From JAEXOD01 sp963663265 (GTDB lineage: Bacteria; Bacteroidota; Ignavibacteria; Ignavibacteriales; Melioribacteraceae): DNA of 64,000 nucleotides. A program made the translations under genes and the position numbers. The notes beneath the pieces were generated by a model, which saw nothing but the letters and a program-made list of their open reading frames with translations, searched no databases and was not told where the DNA came from. The stretch is from the NCBI GenBank assembly GCA_963663265.2, contig CAXXXM010000004.1:62001-126000 (forward strand), read 5' to 3'. Shown one piece after another: positions 43,405 through 52,146 of the stretch. Every line of letters starts with the position of its first letter. Position 1 is the first letter of the stretch.

Positions 43405-43877
43405 TAATTATTTGACTCATCAATCCATTGAGAAATTTGCCATTTATTGAAACTATCTTTTCTTAAATAAAGATTTACTCTGCCTTCAACAAAAATTATA
43501 TCAGTAGGATTAAAAGTTATGGTTAAATTAAATCCTCGGATAATATTAGTTGAATCTGAAGTCATAAAGATAATATTATTCCAGATTAAATCAAGACGTT
43601 GAGAATTTTGGAATAATCCGTTTGTAACCCTCATTTCTTCATCTCTTCCCCATGAAACATCAACGCCTCTATCATAATCTCTATAAGTAAACAAAAATTC
43701 ATTTGAAAGCAATTGCCCGTAAATTGTACTATCTTTAAATGTATATGCATACTGTAAATTTTGAAATACACCATCTACCGAAGTACGATCACTTATCAGA
43801 TTTTGAGAATCTGAACTGTTATTATCTAAGGCAGGTGCAAATGGATTGTCACATGCAGAAAAAGCAATTGCCAACAA
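43404..43877 (-). CDS. NTF2-like lipoprotein with unclear start codon
   Basis: The visible coding part ends in KWQISQWIDESNN, closely related in pattern to the end of the upstream gene (WVITDWVD). A lipobox (FSAC) follows a hydrophobic segment. The listed start is the first TTG (43877), which would cut off most of the signal peptide. Reading further back in frame, ATC at 43901 would give MNKLFALILLAIAFSAC, a normal lipoprotein leader, 4 bases after a GGGAGG site, and CTG at 43892 is a second possibility. There is no ATG or GTG. Either a non-standard start codon is used or an error removed one. Function unknown; SnoaL/NTF2-like folds bind small ligands. Confidence 0.65.
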   Translation of the reverse strand: MLAIAFSACDNPFAPALDNNSSDSQNLISDRTSVDGVFQNLQYAYTFKDSTIYGQLLSNEFLFTYRDYDRGVDVSWGRDEEMRVTNGLFQNSQRLDLIWNNIIFMTSDSTNIIRGFNLTITFNPTDIIFVEGRVNLYLRKDSFNKWQISQWIDESNN

Positions 43878-43893
43878 AATTAATGCAAACAGT

Positions 43894-44469
43894 TTATTGA
43901 TAATACCTCCCTTTCAATTCACTCCAGCTTTGTGAATTTTCAGTTCCAATATCAACCCAATCTGTAATTACCCATGTATTATTTTTATCAACTTTAACTG
44001 TGTATTGTGCATTTCCTTTATAAATTTCTTGAGCACCACTGCTTAATTTTACACTTATTGTATAATCATATTGATAAATAGCATAATCTGATTGAATATT
44101 ACTATATTCGTTATAAAAGGTTAAATCAATGGTTTGATTATCATCAATAAGGTTCTTTAAATTATTAAAATACCTTCTTTCACAGTCTTTATTCCATTCT
44201 TTTAATATTGAATATCTATTTGCTGCACTTACAGCAGGAGTAAATGTAAATTCTGACTTAACTAAATTAGTATCAGCAAAACAGGATAAATAATTTTCCG
44301 TTACTTTTTGTTCTAAAGATGTTCTAAGATTGCTAAAAAGTATTTGAGGTGTTGTTGCCGGTAAAAGACTTGTTCTGGCAGCATCAGGTGATTCAGGATC
44401 ACGAGTTGATAAAATATCACACCCAAATAATAAAATTAATAAAACAATATAATATTTAGCATTTTTCAT
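43894..44469 (-). CDS. NTF2-like lipoprotein
   Basis: 191 residues. Short signal peptide with lipobox LFGC (Cys17). Residues ~45-180 have the helix-helix-strand pattern of NTF2/SnoaL-like domains (TPQILFSNLRTSLEQKVTENYLSCFAD ... YTVKVDKNNTWVITDWVD). The next gene is a diverged paralogue, so this is a tandem duplication. Its last codons (GRYYQ) contain the ribosome binding site of that gene. Start overlaps the methyltransferase by 14 bases. Function unknown; outer-membrane or periplasmic. Confidence 0.7.
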   Translation of the reverse strand: MKNAKYYIVLLILLFGCDILSTRDPESPDAARTSLLPATTPQILFSNLRTSLEQKVTENYLSCFADTNLVKSEFTFTPAVSAANRYSILKEWNKDCERRYFNNLKNLIDDNQTIDLTFYNEYSNIQSDYAIYQYDYTISVKLSSGAQEIYKGNAQYTVKVDKNNTWVITDWVDIGTENSQSWSELKGRYYQ

Positions 44470-45193
44470 TTATTAAGTATAGTATTAACCTTTCTGATTT
44501 TTCAATATTAAAATTTTCGCCATTATAATTACCATATTGATTTATTATACGATAACCTAATTTTTCAAAATTTTCCATTAATTGAAAATAAGAATAAAGT
44601 TTAACTGATTCAACATAAGATTTTTCCTCCAGTCCATTATTTAACGTAATAATCTTATTTACCCTTCCACCTGAAATATTTCTTGTTTCGGTAATTTTTA
44701 TATTATCAACATATTTACTGTTGTTTAATACAAGATTTTTTATCAAGAATTGAGAGTTAAAATAATCAAATACAATTACTCCATTATTTTTTAAGTGATT
44801 TTTAACATCAGCAAAAAACTTAAAATTTTCCTTATCAGTTTCAAAGTACCCAAAAGAAGTGAATAAATTAAAAATAAAATCAAATTGCTGCTTAAATGCA
44901 GTATACCTAATATCCATATTAATAATATAGTTATTAACTATTTCGTTCTTAGCCACTTTTAATAGAGGTAAACTTAAATCAAAACCAAATGCATTAAACC
45001 CTTTCTTTTGCAAAAACGCCAAATGTCTGCCAGCTCCACATGCAGCATCAAGTATTTTTGAATATTTACCAATTTTCAAATCATTAATAATAAACTGCAA
45101 AAAGCTCTCTGCTTCCAAATTATTTCTATGTTTATACACTTTTAAGTAAAATTCGGAAGCAAACCAGTCTTTGAACCACTCAGTATGAGTCAT
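44456..45193 (-). CDS. SAM-dependent class I methyltransferase
   Basis: 245 residues. SAM-binding motif I ILDAACGAGRHLAFLQKKGFNAFGFDLS (~40-67) with the acidic residue ending strand 2, then DFIFNLFTSFGYF (~105-117) as motif post-II. The rest matches the Methyltransf_25/11 group; the methylated substrate is unknown. Begins on the last base of recR (1-base overlap), so it is co-translated with it. No link to recombination is evident. Confidence 0.8.
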   Translation of the reverse strand: MTHTEWFKDWFASEFYLKVYKHRNNLEAESFLQFIINDLKIGKYSKILDAACGAGRHLAFLQKKGFNAFGFDLSLPLLKVAKNEIVNNYIINMDIRYTAFKQQFDFIFNLFTSFGYFETDKENFKFFADVKNHLKNNGVIVFDYFNSQFLIKNLVLNNSKYVDNIKITETRNISGGRVNKIITLNNGLEEKSYVESVKLYSYFQLMENFEKLGYRIINQYGNYNGENFNIEKSERLILYLINEKC

Positions 45194-45789
45194 TATATCT
45201 CTATTCTATTTAAAACAGCTCTACCAATAGTTGCATCGTCAGCAAATTCCAAATCGCTTCCCATTGGTAATCCGCGTGCAATTCTTGTAACTTTAATTTT
45301 TAATGGGTGAATTGTTTTTGCAATAAAAAGCGAAGTGGCTTCCCCTTCAGTATCAGGATTAAGGGCTAATATTATTTCTTTAACATTATCATCATGCAAA
45401 CGTAAAAGTAATTCCTTTACTCTAATTTGCTCTGTACCAATTCCGGATAAAGGTGATAGAACACCACCCAGCACATGATAAACCCCATTGTACTCATTTG
45501 TCTTTTCAATAGCAATTAAATCATTAATATCCTCAACTACACAAATCAATGATTTATCCCTTTTCGAACTTGTACAAATTTCGCACTCTTCCTCAGTAGT
45601 AATGTTATAACATATCTTACAAAACTTAACATTTTCTTTCAGAGATAAAATCGAATTTGTTAGGTTTTCGACATATTTTTTATCACTTTTAAGAAGAAAT
45701 AGAGCTAATCTTTGAGCAGTTTTTTTTCCAATACTTGGAAGTTTACTCAATTCTTCAATTGCAATCTGTAATGGTTCGGCAATAATCAA
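45193..45789 (-). CDS. recR: Recombination mediator protein RecR
   Basis: 198 residues. N-terminal HhH (LPSIGKKTAQRLALFLL, ~17-33), a four-Cys zinc finger (Cys57, Cys60, Cys69, Cys72) and a Toprim domain (LICVVEDINDLIAIEKTNEYNGVYHVLGG...EIILALNPDTEGEATSLFI). Loads RecA at gaps with RecF/RecO. Two bases after ebfC, the conserved ebfC-recR pair. Confidence 0.96.
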   Translation of the reverse strand: MIIAEPLQIAIEELSKLPSIGKKTAQRLALFLLKSDKKYVENLTNSILSLKENVKFCKICYNITTEEECEICTSSKRDKSLICVVEDINDLIAIEKTNEYNGVYHVLGGVLSPLSGIGTEQIRVKELLLRLHDDNVKEIILALNPDTEGEATSLFIAKTIHPLKIKVTRIARGLPMGSDLEFADDATIGRAVLNRIEI

Positions 45790-45791
45790 AA

Positions 45792-46121
45792 TTAGAAACC
45801 CGGAATATTAAAACCTGGAGGAATTACACCTTTAGTAACACTTGCCAAATCATCTTCAGCCAATTTTCCTGCTGCTTCAAGGGCTTTATTTACGGCGGCA
45901 ACAATTAAATCTTCTAACATTTCTTTGTCGCCGGAGTTCATTACTTCAGCTTCAACAGATATTGATACTAATTCCTTTTTCCCGTTTGCAATAGCTTTAA
46001 CCATTCCACCACCACTTTCGGCAGATACTGTTTTATTAGCTAATTCATTTTGTACTTTTTCCATATCTGCTTGCAGCTTTTGTATCTGCTTCATCATTCC
46101 ATTCATATTTCCTTTTAACAT
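45792..46121 (-). CDS. ebfC: YbaB/EbfC nucleoid-associated protein
   Basis: 109 residues from the ATG at 46121, which has GGAGG 5 bases upstream; a longer frame from a TTG at 46133 would include that site and is rejected. Pattern MKQIQKLQADMEKVQNELANKTVSAESGGGMVKAIANGKKELVSISVEAE and ending GVIPPGFNIPGF is typical. Dimeric tweezer-like DNA-binding protein, first gene of the recR transcript. Confidence 0.93.
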   Translation of the reverse strand: MLKGNMNGMMKQIQKLQADMEKVQNELANKTVSAESGGGMVKAIANGKKELVSISVEAEVMNSGDKEMLEDLIVAAVNKALEAAGKLAEDDLASVTKGVIPPGFNIPGF

Positions 46122-46300
46122 GAATACCTCCAATAATTTATCTATGAAAATTTAATATTAAATTGTATCTTTATGTTGTATATAAAAACATTTTAATTTA
46201 GAATATAAATTTAACAAAATTTAAATCACAAAGAAATTCTTTAAAAAAAATATTAAATTTGTAAGTTAAATAAATTTTTCTTTTACAATTTGGTTGGTTA

Positions 46301-46951
46301 ATGATAACAAAATATGGTTATAGTACTTTAGGCATTGTTTCTATTCTTGTTTTTATTTTATTTATTGCAGCAATTTTTATTAACAATACATATGTAAAAT
46401 ACTCAATAATTTTATTGGGGATAATTCTTTTAGGATTTTCGCTGAATTTTTTCCGAGACCCCAACAGAATTACTCCCAAAGGTGAAAATTTAGTTATTTC
46501 ACCTGCTGACGGTAAAGTATTAATAATTAAAGAAGTTATTCCGAGTGAATATATTACTGAAAAATGTATTCAAGTATCAATTTTTATGTCTCCATTAAAT
46601 GTTCATGTTAATAGAATTCCAATTGACGGTAAGGTAGACTTTTTAAAGTATGTAAAAGGTGAATACTTAGTGGCTTACCATGATAAAGCAGATACACGAA
46701 ACGAAAGGTCTTATATTGGTATAAATAGCAAATATGGAAAAGTTCTATTCACCCAAGTTGCCGGAATGGTTGCAAGAAGAATTATTACAGACTTAAAAGA
46801 AGAACAAACGGTAAAAAGTGGAGAAAGATTTGGGATGATTAAATTTGGAAGTAGAGTTGATGTATTTGTTCCTATTAATACCGATATTAAAGTTAAAGTT
46901 GGTGATGTAGTTACCGCAGGTGAAACAATTTTATTTGAGCTAAAAAAATGA
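46301..46951 (+). CDS. psd: Phosphatidylserine decarboxylase proenzyme
   Basis: 216 residues, the short archaeal/Bacteroidota-type Psd. N-terminal membrane segments (~12-50), then SPADGKVLIIKEV (~66-78), MSPLNVHVNRIPIDG with the catalytic His, and the self-cleavage site FGSRVD where Gly183-Ser184 is cut and Ser184 becomes the pyruvoyl group. Converts phosphatidylserine to phosphatidylethanolamine at the inner membrane. The pssA start overlaps the stop by 4 bases, placing successive steps together. Confidence 0.95.
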   Translation: MITKYGYSTLGIVSILVFILFIAAIFINNTYVKYSIILLGIILLGFSLNFFRDPNRITPKGENLVISPADGKVLIIKEVIPSEYITEKCIQVSIFMSPLNVHVNRIPIDGKVDFLKYVKGEYLVAYHDKADTRNERSYIGINSKYGKVLFTQVAGMVARRIITDLKEEQTVKSGERFGMIKFGSRVDVFVPINTDIKVKVGDVVTAGETILFELKK

Positions 46952-47685
46952 AACAACTCCCCTTTTCTAAAGCAATAATTCCAAATTCATTTACTGCAAT
47001 GAATATTATTTGCGGTTTTTTTTCTATCGTATATGCTTCTATGGGCATGTTCAAAACTGCTGCCATTTTTATTATTATTGCTTCAATTTTTGACGCTCTT
47101 GATGGTGTTATGGCTCGTTTCTTTAAAACTTCAAGCAGTTTTGGAGTTGAACTTGATTCTCTTTCCGATGTTGTTAGTTTTGGTGCTGCTCCCGGCTTTT
47201 TAATTTATAAAAGCTATTTGTTTCATTACGATTTTATTGGTATTGTTTTAAGTTCATTGGTTTTAGTTTTTGGTGCTTTTCGTTTAGCACGCTTTAATAT
47301 TCAACTTGAAGATATTGAAACTAAACATGATTTTAAGGGATTGCCTATTCCCGTACAAGCAATTACTCTTTCTTCATTTATAATCAGCTTTTCTAAAAAT
47401 GGAGAAATACAAACCCCGTATCATACATTTGTTATTCCATTAATTTTGCTTTTGTCTTATTTAATGGTTAGCAAAATTAGATATAATGCACTACCAAAAT
47501 TAAAAAACAAATCCGTTCCTGAAAAAATAATTTATTTATCTATTCTTATTATTGGATTAATTTTACTTGTTGCTACTAATGGTAAAATTCTATTTTTTGT
47601 TTTTATTTCTTTGGTTTTGTTTGGAATTTTTAGAAGTTTTTATTATTTATTGATCAATAGTTTTTCACAAAAAAGCGAGCTGTAA
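46948..47685 (+). CDS. pssA: CDP-diacylglycerol-serine O-phosphatidyltransferase
   Basis: 245 residues with about eight membrane segments. The CDP-alcohol phosphotransferase motif DGxxARx8GxxxDxxxD is at Asp52-Gly53, Ala56-Arg57, Gly66, Asp70 and Asp74. Makes phosphatidylserine, the substrate of Psd. Overlaps psd by 4 bases. Confidence 0.95.
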   Translation: MKQLPFSKAIIPNSFTAMNIICGFFSIVYASMGMFKTAAIFIIIASIFDALDGVMARFFKTSSSFGVELDSLSDVVSFGAAPGFLIYKSYLFHYDFIGIVLSSLVLVFGAFRLARFNIQLEDIETKHDFKGLPIPVQAITLSSFIISFSKNGEIQTPYHTFVIPLILLLSYLMVSKIRYNALPKLKNKSVPEKIIYLSILIIGLILLVATNGKILFFVFISLVLFGIFRSFYYLLINSFSQKSEL

Positions 47686-47686
47686 A

Positions 47687-47938
47687 TTGTATCAGGTAAC
47701 TGTAATTGTAAAAAGAAGACCTAAAATCCTTGATCCTCAAGGTAAAGCTGTTGAACAAGGAGCAAAATTATTAGGGTTTAATAATATTTCTAATACACGT
47801 ATTGGTAAGTATATTCAATTCATTATTAATACTGAAGATTATGACAAAGCCAAATCTGAAGTTGATGAATTTTGCAATAAATTACTTGCTAACTTAGTGA
47901 TGGAAGATTACGAATATACATTGGAAAAAGTAAAATGA
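47687..47938 (+). CDS. purS: Phosphoribosylformylglycinamidine synthase subunit PurS
   Basis: 83 residues starting at TTG (47687), one base after the pssA stop. VTVIVKRRPKILDPQGKAVEQGAKLLGF (~4-31) and the central GKYIQF strand are the PurS signature. PurS bridges PurL and PurQ in the three-part FGAM synthase of purine synthesis. Overlaps purQ by 4 bases. Confidence 0.93.
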   Translation: MYQVTVIVKRRPKILDPQGKAVEQGAKLLGFNNISNTRIGKYIQFIINTEDYDKAKSEVDEFCNKLLANLVMEDYEYTLEKVK

Positions 47939-48630
47939 ACCCTAAATTTGGTGTAGTTGTTTTTCCCGGTTCTAATTGCGACCATGATGCTTATCATAGC
48001 TTAAAAAAAATTTTAGGTTATGAAGCTGAATTTTTATGGCACAAAGACAAGGATTTGAAAAACTCAGACGTTATTATTCTCCCCGGTGGTTTTTCTTACG
48101 GCGATTATTTAAGAACGGGTGCTATTGCAAGCCTTTCTCCTATTATGCAGGAAGTTATTGAATTTGGTCAAAAAGGTGGAATAATTATTGGAATTTGCAA
48201 TGGTTTTCAGATTTTGTTAGAAGCCGGTCTCCTTCCAGGTGTTCTTATTCAAAACAAATCATTAAAATTCATCTGTAAAGATGTTTACTTAAATGTGAAA
48301 AATAAGAATACTCTGTTTACAAATAGTGTTACTAAAGATGTTATTAAAGTACCTATTGCTCATGGTGATGGTAATTATTTTGCAGATGAAAATGTAATTA
48401 CTGAATTGGTTAACAATAATCAGATTGTGTTTCAGTATTCTTCTGCAAATGGCGAAGTATCAGATGAGTTTAACCCCAATGGATCAATTCTTAATATTGC
48501 CGGTATAATTAATAAATCCGGAAACATTTTAGGCATGATGCCTCATCCCGAAAGATGCTGTGACCCGCTGTTTAATAATATTGATGGACAAGAAATATTT
48601 AGATCAATAGTTAATGGACTATTAAGTTAA
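47935..48630 (+). CDS. purQ: Phosphoribosylformylglycinamidine synthase glutaminase subunit PurQ
   Basis: 231 residues. Class I glutamine amidotransferase with nucleophile Cys88 (GICNGFQ) and His204/Glu206 (PHPER), all intact. The N-terminus KFGVVVFPGSNCDHD is typical PurQ. Supplies ammonia to PurL, whose gene is not in the window. Confidence 0.96.
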   Translation: MNPKFGVVVFPGSNCDHDAYHSLKKILGYEAEFLWHKDKDLKNSDVIILPGGFSYGDYLRTGAIASLSPIMQEVIEFGQKGGIIIGICNGFQILLEAGLLPGVLIQNKSLKFICKDVYLNVKNKNTLFTNSVTKDVIKVPIAHGDGNYFADENVITELVNNNQIVFQYSSANGEVSDEFNPNGSILNIAGIINKSGNILGMMPHPERCCDPLFNNIDGQEIFRSIVNGLLS

Positions 48631-48641
48631 AGGAGTTTAAT

Positions 48642-48830
48642 ATGTTTAATATAGGTTCAACTGAATTAATTCTTATTATTTTAGCCATTATTATCTTATT
48701 CGGAGCTAAAAAAATCCCCGAGTTAGCACAAGGTATTGGTAAAGGAATGAAAGAATTTAAAAAAGCTTTACGTGATGTTGAAGATGAAATTAAAACAACT
48801 GATACTGACAACAAAGATAAAAAGAGCTAA
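48642..48830 (+). CDS. tatA: Twin-arginine translocase subunit TatA
   Basis: 62 residues. One N-terminal transmembrane helix (STELILIILAIIILFGAKKIPELAQ, with the FG hinge at ~19-20), then an amphipathic helix (GIGKGMKEFKKALRDVEDE) and an acidic/basic tail. Forms the pore for folded Tat substrates. AAAGGAG ribosome binding site upstream. tatC is not nearby. Confidence 0.93.
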   Translation: MFNIGSTELILIILAIIILFGAKKIPELAQGIGKGMKEFKKALRDVEDEIKTTDTDNKDKKS

Positions 48831-48846
48831 ATTTTAGAGGATAATA

Positions 48847-50265
48847 TTGAATTATAAGGATTATTCAGAAAAATTAGAACTGATTAAAGATAGAAAAATC
48901 TCACTCGTTCAAAATGTTTCTGATTTTATTAATAAAATTGAAGCTAAAAAAATCTTAAATGCATTTAACAGTATCAATTATGATGCCATTGAAAATGCAA
49001 AAATTATTGAAGAAAAGATTTTTACAGGAAAACATGGTAAATTAGCCGGCTTAGTAATTGCCGTTAAAGATAACATCCTTCAAAAAGATAAACTTAATAC
49101 ATGCTCTTCAAAAATGCTCAGTAATTACAAAGCTGTTTATAATGCTACTGTAATTAATAAGTTAGAAGCAGAAGATGCTATTCTTATTGGTAGAACCAAT
49201 TGCGATGAATTTGCAATGGGTTCATCTAATGAAAATTCTTTTTTTGGACCCGTGTTAAATCCGCACAATAATGAATATGTAACAGGTGGTTCAAGTGGTG
49301 GTTCTGCTGCGGCAGTAGCCGCAAATTTATGCGACGCAGCTTTAGGTTCTGATACAGGTGGCTCAATTAGACAACCGGCATCATTTTGTGGAGTTTATGG
49401 AATCAAACCATCGTATGGATTAGTTTCAAGATTTGGATTAACTGCTTTTGCATCATCATTTGATTCAATTGGCTGTTTTTCAAACAATATTTCCGATTCT
49501 GCTCTTATTATGTCGGTAATTTCGGGTCACGACCCAAATGATTCAACTTCTGCAAAAATGGATATTAATGATTTTAAACCATCAACTAATAAAAAGAATT
49601 TTAAAATTGGTTTACCAAAAGAGTATTTTAAAGATGGTTTAGATGTTGAAGTAAAAAACAAAATTTCAAAATTAGTAGATAGCTTACAAAAAGAAGGTTA
49701 TGCAATTGAAGATATTTCTTTACCACATACAGAATATAGTATTGCAGCCTATTACATTCTTACAACTGCTGAAGCCTCTTCAAACTTAGCTCGGTTTGAT
49801 GGAGTTAGATACGGATATCGTTCCAAAAACTCCTCTTCTTTAAGTGACATGTATATTAATTCACGTTCAGAAGGTTTTGGAGAAGAGGTTAAACGTAGAA
49901 TAATGTTAGGTACTTTTGTTCTTTCTACAGGTTATTATGATGCTTATTATAAAAAAGCTCAAAAAGTAAGAAATCTTATTAAAAATGATTTTTTAGATGC
50001 ATTTAATAAAGTAGATTTAATTTTAACACCAACCTCCCCTACTACTGCATTTAAATTAGGTGAAAAATCTACTGATCCATTGGAAATGTACTTGAGTGAT
50101 ATTTATACAACATCTGCTAACTTGGCAGGTATTCCGGGGTTAAGCATTCCTATTGGATATAACTCGTTAAACCTACCTATCGGTATGCAGGTTTTAGCAA
50201 AACAATTTAATGAAAATGATTTATTTCAATTTGGCAAACAAATTGAAAATTTGATATATTTATAA
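48847..50265 (+). CDS. gatA: Glutamyl/aspartyl-tRNA amidotransferase subunit A
   Basis: 472 residues starting at TTG with GAGG 6 bases upstream. Amidase-signature catalytic triad Lys74 (AVKDNI), cis-Ser149 (GGSSGGS) and nucleophile Ser173 (GSDTGGS), at the usual spacing. Liberates ammonia from glutamine to convert Glu-tRNAGln or Asp-tRNAAsn. gatB and gatC are not adjacent. Confidence 0.95.
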   Translation: MNYKDYSEKLELIKDRKISLVQNVSDFINKIEAKKILNAFNSINYDAIENAKIIEEKIFTGKHGKLAGLVIAVKDNILQKDKLNTCSSKMLSNYKAVYNATVINKLEAEDAILIGRTNCDEFAMGSSNENSFFGPVLNPHNNEYVTGGSSGGSAAAVAANLCDAALGSDTGGSIRQPASFCGVYGIKPSYGLVSRFGLTAFASSFDSIGCFSNNISDSALIMSVISGHDPNDSTSAKMDINDFKPSTNKKNFKIGLPKEYFKDGLDVEVKNKISKLVDSLQKEGYAIEDISLPHTEYSIAAYYILTTAEASSNLARFDGVRYGYRSKNSSSLSDMYINSRSEGFGEEVKRRIMLGTFVLSTGYYDAYYKKAQKVRNLIKNDFLDAFNKVDLILTPTSPTTAFKLGEKSTDPLEMYLSDIYTTSANLAGIPGLSIPIGYNSLNLPIGMQVLAKQFNENDLFQFGKQIENLIYL

Positions 50266-50291
50266 AACTATAATTTCAATTCGGAGATAAG

Positions 50292-51164
50292 ATGAGTATT
50301 CTTCTTAACGAAAAAACACGTGTATTAGTACAAGGAATTACAGGTGGTGAAGGTTCATTTCATACAAAACAAATGATTGAGTATGGAACAAACGTTGTTG
50401 CAGGTGTTACACCCGGCAAAGGCGGAACTATTCACGAAGGTGTTCCTGTATTTAATACCATAAAAGAAGCTGTTAAAGAAACTGCCGCAGATGCTGCTGC
50501 TATTTTTGTTCCCCCTGCATTTGCACCTGACGCTATTATGGAAGCTGCTGAAGCAGGCGTTAAATTAATTGTATGTATTACTGAAGGAATTCCAGCTGCC
50601 GACATGGTAAACGTATATAATTACATTAAAGGTAAAGATGTAAGATTAATTGGTCCTAACTGCCCCGGTATTATTTCACCGGGTAAAGCTAAAATTGGTA
50701 TTATGCCCGGTTTTATCCATAATAAAGGTTCTATTGGTGTTGTATCACGTAGTGGAACTTTAACTTACGAAGCCGTAAAACAATTATCTGATTTAGGTAT
50801 TGGTCAATCTTCTTGCGTTGGTATTGGTGGTGATCCTGTTATTGGGTCAAGATTTATTGACGTTATTAAATTATTTAATGAAGATCCTGATACTGAAGGT
50901 ATCGTTATGATTGGTGAAATCGGCGGTACTGCTGAAGAAGAAGCTGCTGCTTATATTAAAGAATCTGTTAAAAAACCTGTTGTTGGTTTTATTGCAGGTC
51001 AAACTGCTCCTCCGGGAAGAAGAATGGGGCACGCCGGTGCAATTATTTCTGGTGGTAAAGGTACTGCTAAAGAAAAAATGGAATTCATGAGTAATTGTGG
51101 AATTCATGTTATTGAATCACCTGCTGAAATTGGTATTACAATGAAAAAAGCTTTAAATAAGTAA
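50292..51164 (+). CDS. sucD: Succinyl-CoA synthetase alpha subunit
   Basis: 290 residues. CoA-binding Rossmann domain (VLVQGITGGEGSFHTKQM), GPNCPGIISPG (~121-131) and the phospho-histidine His247 in MGHAGAI. Interconverts succinyl-CoA and succinate with nucleotide phosphorylation. sucC is not adjacent, so the subunits are encoded apart. Together with the kor operon it supports an oxidative or reductive TCA segment. Confidence 0.96.
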   Translation: MSILLNEKTRVLVQGITGGEGSFHTKQMIEYGTNVVAGVTPGKGGTIHEGVPVFNTIKEAVKETAADAAAIFVPPAFAPDAIMEAAEAGVKLIVCITEGIPAADMVNVYNYIKGKDVRLIGPNCPGIISPGKAKIGIMPGFIHNKGSIGVVSRSGTLTYEAVKQLSDLGIGQSSCVGIGGDPVIGSRFIDVIKLFNEDPDTEGIVMIGEIGGTAEEEAAAYIKESVKKPVVGFIAGQTAPPGRRMGHAGAIISGGKGTAKEKMEFMSNCGIHVIESPAEIGITMKKALNK

Positions 51165-51175
51165 ATGAGGTAAAC

Positions 51176-51607
51176 GTGAACAATAGAACATTGGCTATAC
51201 TTAAACCTGATTGTTTAATTAACAAAAACGAAGGAAAAGTAATTTCTAAAATTATTGATTCCGGCTTTAAAATTGTTGCTTTAAAAACTGTAAAACTAAC
51301 AACCGATTCGGCTAAAGGTTTTTACGAAGTTCACAAAGATAAACCGTTTTTTGCTGATTTAGTTGCATATATGACTTCCGGTCCTTGTATTCCAATGGTT
51401 CTGGAAAATGAAAATGCTGTTGAAGCTTTCAGAAAACTAATTGGTGCTACCGATCCTGCTAAAGCTGAAGAAGGCACTATTAGAAAGATGTTTGCTAAAA
51501 GTATGCAGGAAAATACAGTTCACGGCTCAGATTCTGATGAAAATGCTTATAAAGAAATTTTACACTTTTTTAGTAGAAAAGAATTGTTAGAAATAACCGG
51601 ATTTTAG
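51176..51607 (+). CDS. ndk: Nucleoside diphosphate kinase
   Basis: 143 residues from a GTG start (TGAGG upstream). Active-site His116 in NTVHGSDS, and KPDCLINKNEGKVISKI at the N-terminus. Balances NTP pools. Follows sucD by 11 bases. Confidence 0.96.
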   Translation: MNNRTLAILKPDCLINKNEGKVISKIIDSGFKIVALKTVKLTTDSAKGFYEVHKDKPFFADLVAYMTSGPCIPMVLENENAVEAFRKLIGATDPAKAEEGTIRKMFAKSMQENTVHGSDSDENAYKEILHFFSRKELLEITGF

Positions 51608-51608
51608 T

Positions 51609-52139
51609 TTGCTAAAAAAATGGGAAAAAATTTCTGAAAAAACTATAATAAAAAATTCTCATTGGTCTTATAAAGTTGATAATTTTATTATAGATAATAA
51701 TTTTAATGGGGAATACCATTACGTCCATTCACTTGGTTCTACAATGGTAATCCCCATAAATTCTTCCGGAAAAATTCTGCTTACAAATCAATACAGATAT
51801 TTAAATGGTAAAGAAAGCTGGGAGTTCCCTTGTGGGTCAGTTTCAGAAAACTTAACAACACATGAAAATGCTATTAAAGAACTGCGTGAGGAATCCGGTT
51901 ATTCTGCAAAATCAATAGAAAAAATTGGGGAATTTGCTCCATACACAGGGGCTTCCAACGAAATTTGTACTGTTTATCTTGCAAAAGAACTTTTCCCATC
52001 CCCTCTTCCTGCGGATGAAACTGAAGATTTTGAAATTGATTTTTTTACGATAGAAGAAATTGAAAAATTGGTAAATACCAATTTTATTTGGGATGGACTT
52101 ACTCTTGCTGCTTGGTCATTAGTCAAAAATAGATTATAG
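51609..52139 (+). CDS. NUDIX hydrolase (ADP-ribose pyrophosphatase-like)
   Basis: 176 residues from TTG directly after ndk. A NUDIX box is present (GSVSENLTTHENAIKELREE, ending SGY): the GxxxxxE glutamate is replaced by Leu and the following Arg by Lys, but the metal-binding REExG glutamates remain. W...FPCG and YRYLNGKESWEFPCG fit ADP-ribose/NDP-sugar pyrophosphatases. Cleaves nucleoside diphosphate linked compounds; substrate unproven. Confidence 0.85.
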   Translation: MLKKWEKISEKTIIKNSHWSYKVDNFIIDNNFNGEYHYVHSLGSTMVIPINSSGKILLTNQYRYLNGKESWEFPCGSVSENLTTHENAIKELREESGYSAKSIEKIGEFAPYTGASNEICTVYLAKELFPSPLPADETEDFEIDFFTIEEIEKLVNTNFIWDGLTLAAWSLVKNRL

Positions 52140-52146
52140 GTGTATT

